Shown here one piece after another: positions 25,665-33,841 of a stretch of 62,315 bases of DNA. Numbering within the stretch: the stretch's first letter is position 1; every line of letters starts with the position of its first letter. The position numbers and the translations under genes were made by a program. Source of the DNA: Pirellulaceae bacterium (lineage in GTDB: Bacteria > Planctomycetota > Planctomycetia > Pirellulales > Pirellulaceae); contig JANQLU010000126.1 in NCBI GenBank assembly GCA_028280445.1, positions 1-62,315 on the forward strand, in the 5' to 3' direction. The notes under the pieces were generated by a model. The model had not been told where the DNA came from. It did not search any database and was given only the letters and a program-made list of their open reading frames with translations.

Positions 25665-26783
25665 ATGCGGGGCCTTTTAGCGCGTTCCAAAATTTGCAAT
25701 TTTTCGTATTCCGAGCGGTCTTTGTCTGCGATTTTTACAATCCCGTTTGATTTTTCGCCAACCTCAGGCATTAGCGCGCGCCTGTCCGAATTTATTGGCG
25801 ATGAAAAAAATCAAGTGGTCCACAAATTCGATCGATTTTTGTCTGATTGCGAAAACAATTTTGAATCAAACATATCATTTCATGTCGACCAAATTTCGCC
25901 GCTTGTTTTATTTGGTCCCAGTTTCACCGGTAAAAGCTGCCTAGGACTGGCGTTTGCAAATCGAATTTCCATTTTGTTAAACCAAAATCCCAGCGACGTA
26001 CTCGTACTGAACTTGCGGGATTTCTGCTTAGAATTTGCCAAAGCCGTTCAAACCAAGACAACCAAAGACTTTCGTCGTCGATTTGACGCCACCCGAGTCA
26101 TCTTGCTGGACGATCTCCATCATCTGGCCAACAAGAAAGCGGCTTGTGACGAATTTCAACATCTACTCGATGGTTTCCAGGCCAATGGACAAGCGGTCGT
26201 TGTGACATCGCCGACCCGTCCTGATGCGACCGCGGGAATTGGGAATCGACTAGCTTCCCGACTTTGCGATGGACTGATCATTCCGTTGAGGTTGCCTGGC
26301 ATCGAAAGTAAACGCGCGATCGCCGACCAATTGGAAATCAAAGACATTTCCCAATTGGATTTGCGAACCGAATCGGTTTCATTTGCCGACATTTGCAATT
26401 TCGCCAATCACACCGCAGTCGGTGACGAACCAGCTGTAAAAAATCAAATCGAAGACGAATCGGTAATCAATCAGATTATTTCGTCAACCGCCGAAAAACT
26501 GGATATCTCGATTGACGATATCATTGGTGCATCTCGTATGAAAACGATTGCCCTGGCACGTTGTATTTGCATCTATCTGATTCGCAAAAAACTCAACCTG
26601 AGTTTCCAACAAATTGGAAAAATTTTCAGCAATCGAGATCACTCAACAATCATTCACTCGTACAACAAAATCCAAAAAATAATTGAAAAACCAAACCAAA
26701 AACAGCCAGATGTCGTAACCCTCGTGACCCAAGTTGAGCAGGAAATCAGCGGGTGTTTAAAACCTGTTTATGTCTGTTCTTAA
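25665..26783 (+). CDS. dnaA: Chromosomal replication initiator DnaA, short and divergent
   Basis: 372 residues against about 450 usual. Domain III: Walker A LVLFGPSFTGKSCLGLAFAN, Walker B RVILLDDLHHLANKK, and the sensor segment GNRLASRLCDGLIIPLRLPG. Domain IV: IIGASRMKTIALARCICIYL, then QQIGKIFSNRDHSTIIHSYN, where NRDHSTI replaces the usual GRDHTTV signature. Domains I and II are missing: only about 45 residues precede the FIGDEKNQVV start of domain III. The ATG at 25665 overlaps a TAGAAT hexamer that looks like a -10 box, so translation may begin further in, for example at the TTG near 25722. It is followed by dnaN, dciA and gyrB. By family it binds the origin and melts it with ATP. Confidence 0.85.
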   Translation: MRGLLARSKICNFSYSERSLSAIFTIPFDFSPTSGISARLSEFIGDEKNQVVHKFDRFLSDCENNFESNISFHVDQISPLVLFGPSFTGKSCLGLAFANRISILLNQNPSDVLVLNLRDFCLEFAKAVQTKTTKDFRRRFDATRVILLDDLHHLANKKAACDEFQHLLDGFQANGQAVVVTSPTRPDATAGIGNRLASRLCDGLIIPLRLPGIESKRAIADQLEIKDISQLDLRTESVSFADICNFANHTAVGDEPAVKNQIEDESVINQIISSTAEKLDISIDDIIGASRMKTIALARCICIYLIRKKLNLSFQQIGKIFSNRDHSTIIHSYNKIQKIIEKPNQKQPDVVTLVTQVEQEISGCLKPVYVCS

Positions 26784-27015
26784 ATGTCGAGAGAAATCTG
26801 ATTTTCGAACGACGCCGGCCGATGGAAATATTTTCGACATCTTTAACAACGAACCACTGACAAATTACCGACGCGTATTTGACAAGTTTTCAATATCTCA
26901 AAATTCGATTTTCCAGTGAGATTTGAGCTCGTTACTCCGTTTTGAACAATCAAATACGCGTACTAATAAAAATATAAAGAAATAAAAAACCAATTTTGTT
27001 AAAGGAAACTAGAAA
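26784..27015. other. dnaA-dnaN spacer, candidate origin region
   Basis: A 232-bp spacer whose last 70 bases are strongly A-rich (ACTAATAAAAATATAAAG then more A). I read both strands and found no TTATCCACA-type box. The position between dnaA and dnaN is a common origin site, but without boxes this remains a candidate. It has no gene. Confidence 0.35.
26942..26969 (+). promoter_or_regulatory. Probable dnaN promoter
   Basis: TTGAAC (26942-26947), a 16-bp spacer, then TAATAA (26964-26969), about 47 bp before the dnaN start. The ribosome site is AAAGGAAA at 27001-27008. Confidence 0.4.
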
Positions 27016-28134
27016 GTGAAGTTAACGATCAAACGAGACAAGTTTGCAAGTTCCTTTCAGTTGGCAGCAGCCGTTGCACCATCGCGCAGTCCTAAGCCGA
27101 TTTTGCAGAATATCAAAATTCAAAGCGGTGATTCTGGAACGATTCTGACAGCAACGGACATGGAAGTCGGTGTTCGTCTGGCTGTCGATGATGTCGACGT
27201 CAAAACACCCGGAGCCGCCATCATTCCTGTTTCGCGCTTGAATATGATTTTGCGCGAAAGTACCGATGACACCCTCGATTTCGACTCGGATAGCGATCGA
27301 ACCATCATCACTGGAAAAAGCAGTCGATTCGAGCTTCAGGGACAAAATCCAGACGAGTTCCCAGAAGTCAAAGAGTTTCAAGCCAAAGACTATTACGAAG
27401 TCGAAGCTAAAGTTTTTCGTGAATTGATCAAACGAACATTGTTTGCAACGGATGCTGAAAGTAGTCGTTACGCACTTGGCGGCGTTTTACTCGAATTTGA
27501 CGATAAAAAAATTATCGCGGTGGGAACGGACGGCCGTCGGTTGGCGAAAATGGAAGGTACCATCGCAAAACATGGTGATCCACAAGACGCAGGTTCGACG
27601 ACGATCGTCCCGGCGAAAAGTATGCAATTGATGGACCGCATTCTCCCATCAGGTGATGAAAAAGTTCGGATTTCCGTCGAATCAAACGATTTACTGATCG
27701 AACAAGGAAACGTCGTATTTTCGACTCGACTGGTCGAAGGTCGTTTTCCAAAATGGCGTGATGTGATTCCGGAAAGAAAAGAATCGACACAAGTTGATAT
27801 TCCCGTCGGCCAAATGTACTCGGCCATTCGCCAGGCAGCGATTGTTGCCAGCGAAGAAAGTCGTGGTATCGATTTCACTTTCAAAAACGGGTCACTCGTA
27901 CTTTCCAATTCGACAGCCGAAGTGGGTCAGTCGCGAATCGAAATGCCGGTGGCTTATGATGCCAATGAAATGACTATTACGCTCGATCATCGATTTGTGG
28001 CAGATTTCCTCAAAGTTCTCGAGCCGGAAAACAACTTTACGTTCGATATCGAGGACAGCGAATCGGCAGCTTACTGCAAAAGCGGTGCGGAATACGGATA
28101 CGTCATTATGCCTCTTTCGCGAGATCGAAACTGA
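27016..28134 (+). CDS. dnaN: DNA polymerase III beta sliding clamp
   Basis: 372 residues from a GTG start with AAAGGAAA eight bases upstream. Typical clamp features: MKLTIKRDKFASSFQLAAAV at the start, LEGRFPKWRDVIPER-type segment (LVEGRFPKWRDVIPERKEST), FATDAESSRYALGGVLLEF, and the C-terminal AYCKSGAEYGYVIMPLSRDR close to the usual MPMRL clamp end. The homodimeric ring tethers polymerase to DNA. It is followed after 23 bp by dciA. Confidence 0.95.
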   Translation: MKLTIKRDKFASSFQLAAAVAPSRSPKPILQNIKIQSGDSGTILTATDMEVGVRLAVDDVDVKTPGAAIIPVSRLNMILRESTDDTLDFDSDSDRTIITGKSSRFELQGQNPDEFPEVKEFQAKDYYEVEAKVFRELIKRTLFATDAESSRYALGGVLLEFDDKKIIAVGTDGRRLAKMEGTIAKHGDPQDAGSTTIVPAKSMQLMDRILPSGDEKVRISVESNDLLIEQGNVVFSTRLVEGRFPKWRDVIPERKESTQVDIPVGQMYSAIRQAAIVASEESRGIDFTFKNGSLVLSNSTAEVGQSRIEMPVAYDANEMTITLDHRFVADFLKVLEPENNFTFDIEDSESAAYCKSGAEYGYVIMPLSRDRN

Positions 28135-28157
28135 ACCGACAGGCGTTGAGTTTTTAG

Positions 28158-28526
28158 ATGGCAGATCAGCTTGAATCCGACGAAGAGTTTGAGAAAACGG
28201 TCGAAATTGTTCGTCGTCGGCAAAAACGCATGCGTCGACCCCAAAATGCGGCCAATATCGTGGCTCGCGTTTTAACGAATCGGTCGATTGCCGCAACCAA
28301 AACAGATGAACAACTAAATGAAATATGGCAGCAATCGGTCGGAGAATCGTTTGCCAACCAGACGAAACCAGGAATGATCAGACGCGGTATTCTCGAGGTT
28401 TTCGTCGCCAACTCGGCTGTCCATCAACAATTGGCGTTTAATAAAAAATCCATATTGAAGAAGATAAAAAAAACAGAATTACTCAAGAATGTGAAAGATA
28501 TCCGATTCAAAATCGGGACGGTGTAA
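28158..28526 (+). CDS. dciA: DciA-like (DUF721) helicase loader
   Basis: 122 residues. It matches the DUF721/DciA family: LNEIWQQSVGESFANQTKPG, then IRRGILEVFVANSAVHQQLA, and the end KNVKDIRFKIGTV. DciA is the ancestral loader of the DnaB helicase in bacteria lacking DnaC or DnaI. The first 50 residues are charged and helical. It lies 23 bp after dnaN and 7 bp before gyrB, so it is very likely in one transcript with them. This is the place where recF usually stands before DUF721 in Actinobacteria. Confidence 0.75.
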   Translation: MADQLESDEEFEKTVEIVRRRQKRMRRPQNAANIVARVLTNRSIAATKTDEQLNEIWQQSVGESFANQTKPGMIRRGILEVFVANSAVHQQLAFNKKSILKKIKKTELLKNVKDIRFKIGTV

Positions 28527-28533
28527 AACCAAA

Positions 28534-31053
28534 ATGACAGAAGAAGAAAAAAACGAACAACCAACAGACGAAAATCAACCTGACGATTCTGCCGAATCAC
28601 CACACAAAGTCGAAGGCGATTACGGCGCCGACCAAATGCGGTACATGACCGACCTGGAACATGTCCGCGAACGTTCGGGAATGTATGTCGGTGACACGGG
28701 GTCGCGAGGTCTTCACCATTTGGTGAGCGAAGTCGTCGATAATTCAATTGACGAAGTCATGGCCGGCCATGCGAGTGTCATTCAAGTGGTCGTCAATGGC
28801 GATGGCTCCTGTACGGTTCAAGATGACGGCCGCGGCATCCCAGTCGACAATGACCCGAGCATTGGTAAATCCGCGCTCGAAGGCGTGATGACCATGCTCA
28901 AGTATGGCGGTAAATTCGACAAAGATGCCTACAAAACATCGGGCGGACTCCATGGGATTGGAGTCAAGGCGGTCAATTTTCTATCCCATTGGTGTGAAGT
29001 CGAAGTTCGCCGAGATGGAGCAGTTTACCAACAAGAATATGAACGCGGGAAACCCCAGGGACCTGTCAGCAAGATTGGTAAAGCAAAATCGACAGGAACA
29101 AAAACGACGTTTAAACCCGATCCTGAAATGTTTGGATCGCATAAATTTGAATACGATGTTTTGCAAAAACGTTTGCAGGAACTTGCGTTTTTAAATCGCG
29201 GAGTTCGCATTGAATTCAAAGACGAACGCTCGGGCGAAGGAGAAACATTTCAGTACGAAAAAGGTATTATTCAATTCGTCGAAGAGCTCAACCGATCATC
29301 TGATGCGCTTCACAAAGATGTCGTTTATATCGAAGGCAAAGTCGACGATAGCTATGTCGAAATCGCGTTTCAATACGCCGAGGAATATACGGAAAACCTC
29401 CGCTGTTATGTCAACAACATCAATACTATTTCCGGCGGTACACACCTGGATGGCTTCCGTGATGCACTGCGCAAAGTGCTGAACAATTACGGCAAGCAAC
29501 AAAACATGTACAAGGATGTCGTTCCGACGGGCGAAGATTTCCGCGAAGGTCTCACCGCGATTGTCTCCGTACGGATCGCCGAACCAAAATTTGAATCGCA
29601 AACGAAAGTCAAATTAAATAATCCCGAACTCAAGGGAATCGTTAATTCGGTTGTGACCGAACACCTTAAAAAATATTTCGAGGAAAACCCCAAAATCGCC
29701 AAAACGCTTGTGCGAAAAGGAATTCTGGCTGCCGAAGCACGCGAAGCAGCTCGCAAAGCGAAAAAATTATTGCGCGATCGAAAATCAGTGCTCGGTGGCG
29801 GAGGACTGCCCGGAAAACTGCGCGATTGCCTCAGCAAAGAAGTTGAAAAATGTGAACTGTACCTAGTCGAAGGTGATTCCGCCGGCGGCAGCGCAGAAGG
29901 AGGACGTTTAAAGGAATTTCAGGCCATCTTGCCGCTTCGCGGAAAAATCATCAACGCCTACAAAGCCCGCGAAGATAAAGTGCTGGCCAACGAGGAGGTC
30001 CAAAGTATGATCAGCGCGATCAACGTGGGAACTGGACCGGACCAGGATCTGACTCGATTGCGTTACAACAAAGTCATCATCATGACTGATGCCGACGTCG
30101 ATGGTTCGCACATTCGAACGCTGCTCCTCTGTTTCTTCTATCGGCAAATGTACCAGCTCATTGAGCAAGGACATGTTTATGTGGCTCAGCCTCCGTTGTT
30201 TCGCGTCCGAACACGGAAACAAACCTACTACGTGCAAACCGACGAAGAAATGAAACAACAAATGATGGATCGTGGTTTGGACGATGCCATGTTGGTTTCT
30301 GAATCCGGCGAGAGCTTGGATACCAAAGCGTTGGAGAAACTGTGTCGAACGTTGGCCAGTATGGAAGAATCGATCCAGGCGTTGGAGCGTCGTGGAATCA
30401 ATCTGCGAACACATGCCGACCGCATGGATCCAGAAAATGGCAAATTGCCGGTTTACCAGGTCCAATACAAAAACCTCATTCACTGGTTCTCTACTCGCAA
30501 ACAGCTCGATGAATTCATCAAAGCCGAAGAAGCCGCCGCGGGTGGCGAACTGCCGGTAGCTGGCGATGCCAATACTTCGGACAATGTTTCCAATAATGGC
30601 GACGCGGCAAACGAAACCGAAGATAGTTTGACGATCACAGAATTCCATGAAGTCCGGACGATCAATTCCGGCTTGACCAGTCTCGCCGAACACGGATTCA
30701 ATATCGAATCGCTGCTGCCAGAAGATCGTACCGGAAAAGAGGAAGCCCGATTCGTTTTCAAACGCGGTGACATAGAAACGCAGATCGATGACCTCAGAGC
30801 TTTGCTCGGCGCTGTCCGCAGCGCGGGTGAAAAAGGGCTGCAGTTGACACGATTTAAAGGTCTTGGCGAGATGAACCCGGAAGAGCTTCGTGAAACAACA
30901 CTCAATCCTGAAAATCGGACGCTGGTGCAAGTAAAAATGGCAGACGCAGGCGCGGCCGATGAAATGTTCCGGATCCTGATGGGTGACAAAGTCGAACCGC
31001 GCCGCGAGTTTATCGAAAAACACGCACTCGACGTTCGCAATCTCGACGTCTAA
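28534..31053 (+). CDS. gyrB: DNA gyrase subunit B
   Basis: 839 residues. The ATPase part has GMYVGDTGSRGLHHLVSEVV then DNSIDEVMAG, and LHGIGVKAVNFLS. The Toprim part has LVEGDSAGGSAEGGR and IIMTDADVDGSHIRTLLLCF, and the C-terminus has LTRFKGLGEMNPEELRETTL. A long insert (about residues 565-760) inside the C-terminal region contains a low-complexity Asn/Asp/Ala linker. With GyrA it forms the supercoiling enzyme; gyrA is not in the window. It is the last gene of the dnaN-dciA-gyrB run, and a family A repeat starts 5 bp after its stop. Confidence 0.95.
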   Translation: MTEEEKNEQPTDENQPDDSAESPHKVEGDYGADQMRYMTDLEHVRERSGMYVGDTGSRGLHHLVSEVVDNSIDEVMAGHASVIQVVVNGDGSCTVQDDGRGIPVDNDPSIGKSALEGVMTMLKYGGKFDKDAYKTSGGLHGIGVKAVNFLSHWCEVEVRRDGAVYQQEYERGKPQGPVSKIGKAKSTGTKTTFKPDPEMFGSHKFEYDVLQKRLQELAFLNRGVRIEFKDERSGEGETFQYEKGIIQFVEELNRSSDALHKDVVYIEGKVDDSYVEIAFQYAEEYTENLRCYVNNINTISGGTHLDGFRDALRKVLNNYGKQQNMYKDVVPTGEDFREGLTAIVSVRIAEPKFESQTKVKLNNPELKGIVNSVVTEHLKKYFEENPKIAKTLVRKGILAAEAREAARKAKKLLRDRKSVLGGGGLPGKLRDCLSKEVEKCELYLVEGDSAGGSAEGGRLKEFQAILPLRGKIINAYKAREDKVLANEEVQSMISAINVGTGPDQDLTRLRYNKVIIMTDADVDGSHIRTLLLCFFYRQMYQLIEQGHVYVAQPPLFRVRTRKQTYYVQTDEEMKQQMMDRGLDDAMLVSESGESLDTKALEKLCRTLASMEESIQALERRGINLRTHADRMDPENGKLPVYQVQYKNLIHWFSTRKQLDEFIKAEEAAAGGELPVAGDANTSDNVSNNGDAANETEDSLTITEFHEVRTINSGLTSLAEHGFNIESLLPEDRTGKEEARFVFKRGDIETQIDDLRALLGAVRSAGEKGLQLTRFKGLGEMNPEELRETTLNPENRTLVQVKMADAGAADEMFRILMGDKVEPRREFIEKHALDVRNLDV

Positions 31054-31057
31054 CCCG

Positions 31058-31254
31058 TAGGGCCGGTTCCCACCGGCCGATCTGCTGCTGATACGAGCAC
31101 GAAGCGCCAGCGAGTGGTTTGACCGCGCAAAACCACTCGCTGGCGCTACGTGCTCGTAAAATTCGAGTTAATCAGTGAAATATCCTCTTACGTTTCGCAC
31201 TTACGATTTCAAGTACGCCGTTTTCTCGGATTGGCCGGTGGGAACCGGCCCTAC
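31058..31254. repeat. Family A arms flanking a family E palindrome
   Basis: AGGGCCGGTTCCCACCGGCC at about 31059-31078 has its inverted partner GGCCGGTGGGAACCGGCCCT at 31235-31254. Between them, family E forms a 28-bp stem with one mismatch: ACGAGCACGAAGCGCCAGCG (left arm 31093-31120) with its partner at 31130-31157. The whole lies in the 292-bp gap after gyrB. Confidence 0.85.
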
Positions 31255-31345
31255 TTGATCAATGCCAATTTTCTTTGCCTCAAGCATCGACATTGCCATA
31301 AAATGATGCGAGCAGCAAACCACAAACGCAGGAGCGATCGATCCT

Positions 31346-32422
31346 ATGAAAACACAGCTATTCTGCATCATCACGCTAATTTTGGTGGCGGCCCCACAAA
31401 TTTCTGCACAACAAGATGCCGAAATTCGATTGACAAAAAAACTGTTAAATCTTCAAGGCGATTTGTCCAATCTGGACAGACAACAAGCAAGGCTCGGTCT
31501 GGAAAAAGAAAGAAAGCGACAAGAAATTCAGGCAACGCTGGCACAGTTGCGCGCGCTTAATCCAAACGGAATTCAGAATCTAAGAACTGCTGAACAACGG
31601 GCGTTTGCTGACGGGCAGCAAAGCATCCAGGATGAGATAAAAATTAAAAGAGCCGAAGTTGCAAAACTGAAAACGCGTTTGAACAACATGCAAGCCAGAC
31701 TTGCTCAATTTGGACCCAGGTTGTCGATTCGCCAGATTGAACAAAAACAGGCACTGCTGGTTCGACAACGCAATAACATTTTGTTGGATGTAAAAAAACT
31801 GAAAGGCTATTTTGACTATCTCCGTCGGTACCGAGGCAAAGACCTGGGAGATCTAAAACACGATTTACAGGTCAAAGGGATTTTGACAAAAAACGCGCCA
31901 AAAAATGGTCCATCAAAAACCGATGCAGCTCGATTGCAAAAACTCAAGGCAGAACATCGATCACTTCAAAGTCGGTTTGGGAATATCCACCCCCGCGTCA
32001 AGGCAATTAAAAAACAGGTTGATGATTTGGAAAAAAAACTTGGCAAAAATACCACGCCAAACAAAAGCAAAACCAACGACCAGGATGATTACACCACGAT
32101 CAAAAATGCTTTAGATGCCAAAAAAGCCGGTTACCAAAAATCAATTGCCAAGATCGACTCTGAAATTCAAAACCTCGAAGGCCACAAAGCAGCCATCAAA
32201 TCATATTTGTTGATCGAACAAATGTACCGCCAACAAGCTTACGAGCTCGATCGATTGCTGTTGTATGTCGGCGATTTGCAGCTGCGTCAACTCGAACACC
32301 TCAAAGACGAACTGACCGCAGGGTATCGGGCACTGAGAATGATCGGTGCAAATGCCGACGCTGTCCAGATGAAAAGGTATATCAAAGAAATCGATCGTCA
32401 AATTCAACAGCAACGACGATGA
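31346..32422 (+). CDS. Secreted coiled-coil protein with Wzz/GNVR-like segment
   Basis: 358 residues. Signal peptide MKTQLFCIITLILVAAPQIS then AQQDAE. The rest is long coiled coil rich in K, Q, L and R. Near residue 205 it has LQSRFGNIHPRVKAIKKQVD then DLEKKL, which resembles the conserved NHP-V segment of Wzz/GumC polysaccharide co-polymerases, but no membrane helix is present. A periplasmic spacer role is a guess. It ends with the stop directly against a family A repeat. Confidence 0.6.
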   Translation: MKTQLFCIITLILVAAPQISAQQDAEIRLTKKLLNLQGDLSNLDRQQARLGLEKERKRQEIQATLAQLRALNPNGIQNLRTAEQRAFADGQQSIQDEIKIKRAEVAKLKTRLNNMQARLAQFGPRLSIRQIEQKQALLVRQRNNILLDVKKLKGYFDYLRRYRGKDLGDLKHDLQVKGILTKNAPKNGPSKTDAARLQKLKAEHRSLQSRFGNIHPRVKAIKKQVDDLEKKLGKNTTPNKSKTNDQDDYTTIKNALDAKKAGYQKSIAKIDSEIQNLEGHKAAIKSYLLIEQMYRQQAYELDRLLLYVGDLQLRQLEHLKDELTAGYRALRMIGANADAVQMKRYIKEIDRQIQQQRR

Positions 32423-32423
32423 G

Positions 32424-32590
32424 TAGGGCCGGTTCCCACCGGCCGTTTTGTTGGGAGGGCGAGGCTCGCGGCCGAGCCTGTGAGCGCCTCGCCGCTCACA
32501 ATAGCCATGCTTCCCCAAACGATGTAATGCAAACAATGTAGGGCCGGTTCCTACCGGCCAATCTGACGAAACGGCCGGTGGGAACCGGCC
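32424..32590. repeat. Repeat island: families A, C, A
   Basis: A single family A arm (about 32425-32444) starts directly after the stop at 32422. A family C unit (GGGAGGGCGAGGCTCGCGGC, from 32455) follows, then a full family A hairpin (about 32540-32590). The 192-bp gap holds no gene. Confidence 0.85.
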
Positions 32591-32614
32591 TACTTTAATT
32601 TCAACTAACCGGCC

Positions 32615-33673
32615 CTACTCATTCGTCTCTTCCTCGAGCCCCAACTGCTCAAGTTTTTTGGCCAACGTATTTCGATTGATGCCCAATCGTTTTGCCGCCT
32701 GAATTCGAACATTCTTGCAGGCCCGCATCACCTGCAGGATCAACTCGCGTTCGACCGGTTCGACGATTCGTGAATGCAGATCCTCCGCGTCACCGTTGGC
32801 TGACAAAATTCCGTTGTGGACGAATTCCTCGATCAACGAACGATTGTCGGCACCCTGAAAACTGGTCGCTGGCGTCTCATTTCGGTCGGTGACGACACTT
32901 GGCAGCAAATCGATTGTCAATGTGTCCCCGTCACCCAGGACGACGGCTCGTTCGATATAATTTTGCAACTCTCTGACATTGCCCGGCCAGTTGTACTCTT
33001 GCATCGCGGTCATGGCCGCGGGATGCACATGAATCATGTTCGACCGATTTTCGCGAGCATACAAATTCAGAAAATGCCGAATCAGCGGTTCGATATCGTC
33101 GCGCCGCCAGCGAAGTGGTGGAATATTGATCGGGATCACATTCAACCGCCAATACAAATCAGCCCGAAATCGACCTTCGTCGACTTCTTTGACCAAGTCG
33201 CGATTGCTTGCGGCAATGACTCGTACATCAACTTTGATTGATTTTGAATCACCAACGCGTTCGAATTCACGTTCTTGCAACACGCGGAGCAATTTGACCT
33301 GCAAAAACGATGTTGTCGAATTGATTTCGTCCAAAAAGATCGAACCGGTGTGCGCTGCTTCGAATCGACCCGTGCGACTGCGTTTCGCATCGGTAAAAGA
33401 TCCTTCGACGTGTCCAAACAACTCGCTTTCGAGCAATGATTCTGGCAATGCACCACAATTAACTTTGATCAGCGGGCCGGCGCTCCGCGGACTCAAATGA
33501 TGCAAAGCCGATGCCACCAATTCTTTGCCGGTGCCCGTTTCACCCATCAGCAAAACCGACGCATCGCTCATCGCCGCTTTTTGCGTCAATCGATGCACTT
33601 CACGCATCGCCCCGCTATGGCCGATCAAACCGGCGATCAACGGACCATCCGAATTGGACGAATCAGAAATCAA
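32615..33673 (-). CDS. Sigma-54-dependent transcriptional activator (AAA+ and Fis)
   Basis: 352 residues. AAA+ domain: Walker A LLMGETGTGKELVASALH, Walker B SIFLDEINSTTSFLQVKLLR, and the sigma-54 contacting loop FGHVEGSFTDAKRSRTGRFE. Here GSFTDA replaces the canonical GAFTGA. Further conserved parts are IAASNRDLVKEVDEGRFRAD and YNWPGNVRELQNYIERAVVL. The C-terminus is a Fis-type helix-turn-helix (RIQAAKRLGINRNTLAKKLE). There is no N-terminal receiver or sensor domain, so it may be controlled in trans or constitutively. No sigma-54 (rpoN) gene is nearby. Confidence 0.85.
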   Translation of the reverse strand: MISDSSNSDGPLIAGLIGHSGAMREVHRLTQKAAMSDASVLLMGETGTGKELVASALHHLSPRSAGPLIKVNCGALPESLLESELFGHVEGSFTDAKRSRTGRFEAAHTGSIFLDEINSTTSFLQVKLLRVLQEREFERVGDSKSIKVDVRVIAASNRDLVKEVDEGRFRADLYWRLNVIPINIPPLRWRRDDIEPLIRHFLNLYARENRSNMIHVHPAAMTAMQEYNWPGNVRELQNYIERAVVLGDGDTLTIDLLPSVVTDRNETPATSFQGADNRSLIEEFVHNGILSANGDAEDLHSRIVEPVERELILQVMRACKNVRIQAAKRLGINRNTLAKKLEQLGLEEETNE

Positions 33674-33841
33674 GAGTCAACTCGACAAAAATACAGAATG
33701 CACAATCTCAGAGACCATTCTGGCGTTTCCCAGGAGAATCGGCAACTCACAATGCGAATCTCACGGCGATTCAATAAACATTTGGAGGGGGCTGCGGAAG
33801 TTTAATAAAAATGGGCGCCGGAGCGTCGTTGCCCAACCGCG

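Noticed and set aside
24337..27015. Consensus DnaA boxes (TTATCCACA)
   Set aside because: I read both candidate spacers on both strands and found no match; only AT-rich stretches are present.
29908..31023. Long open frame (371 codons) on the minus strand inside gyrB
   Set aside because: It is fully antisense to gyrB, whose sense frame has all conserved motifs; no ribosome site or recognisable domain.
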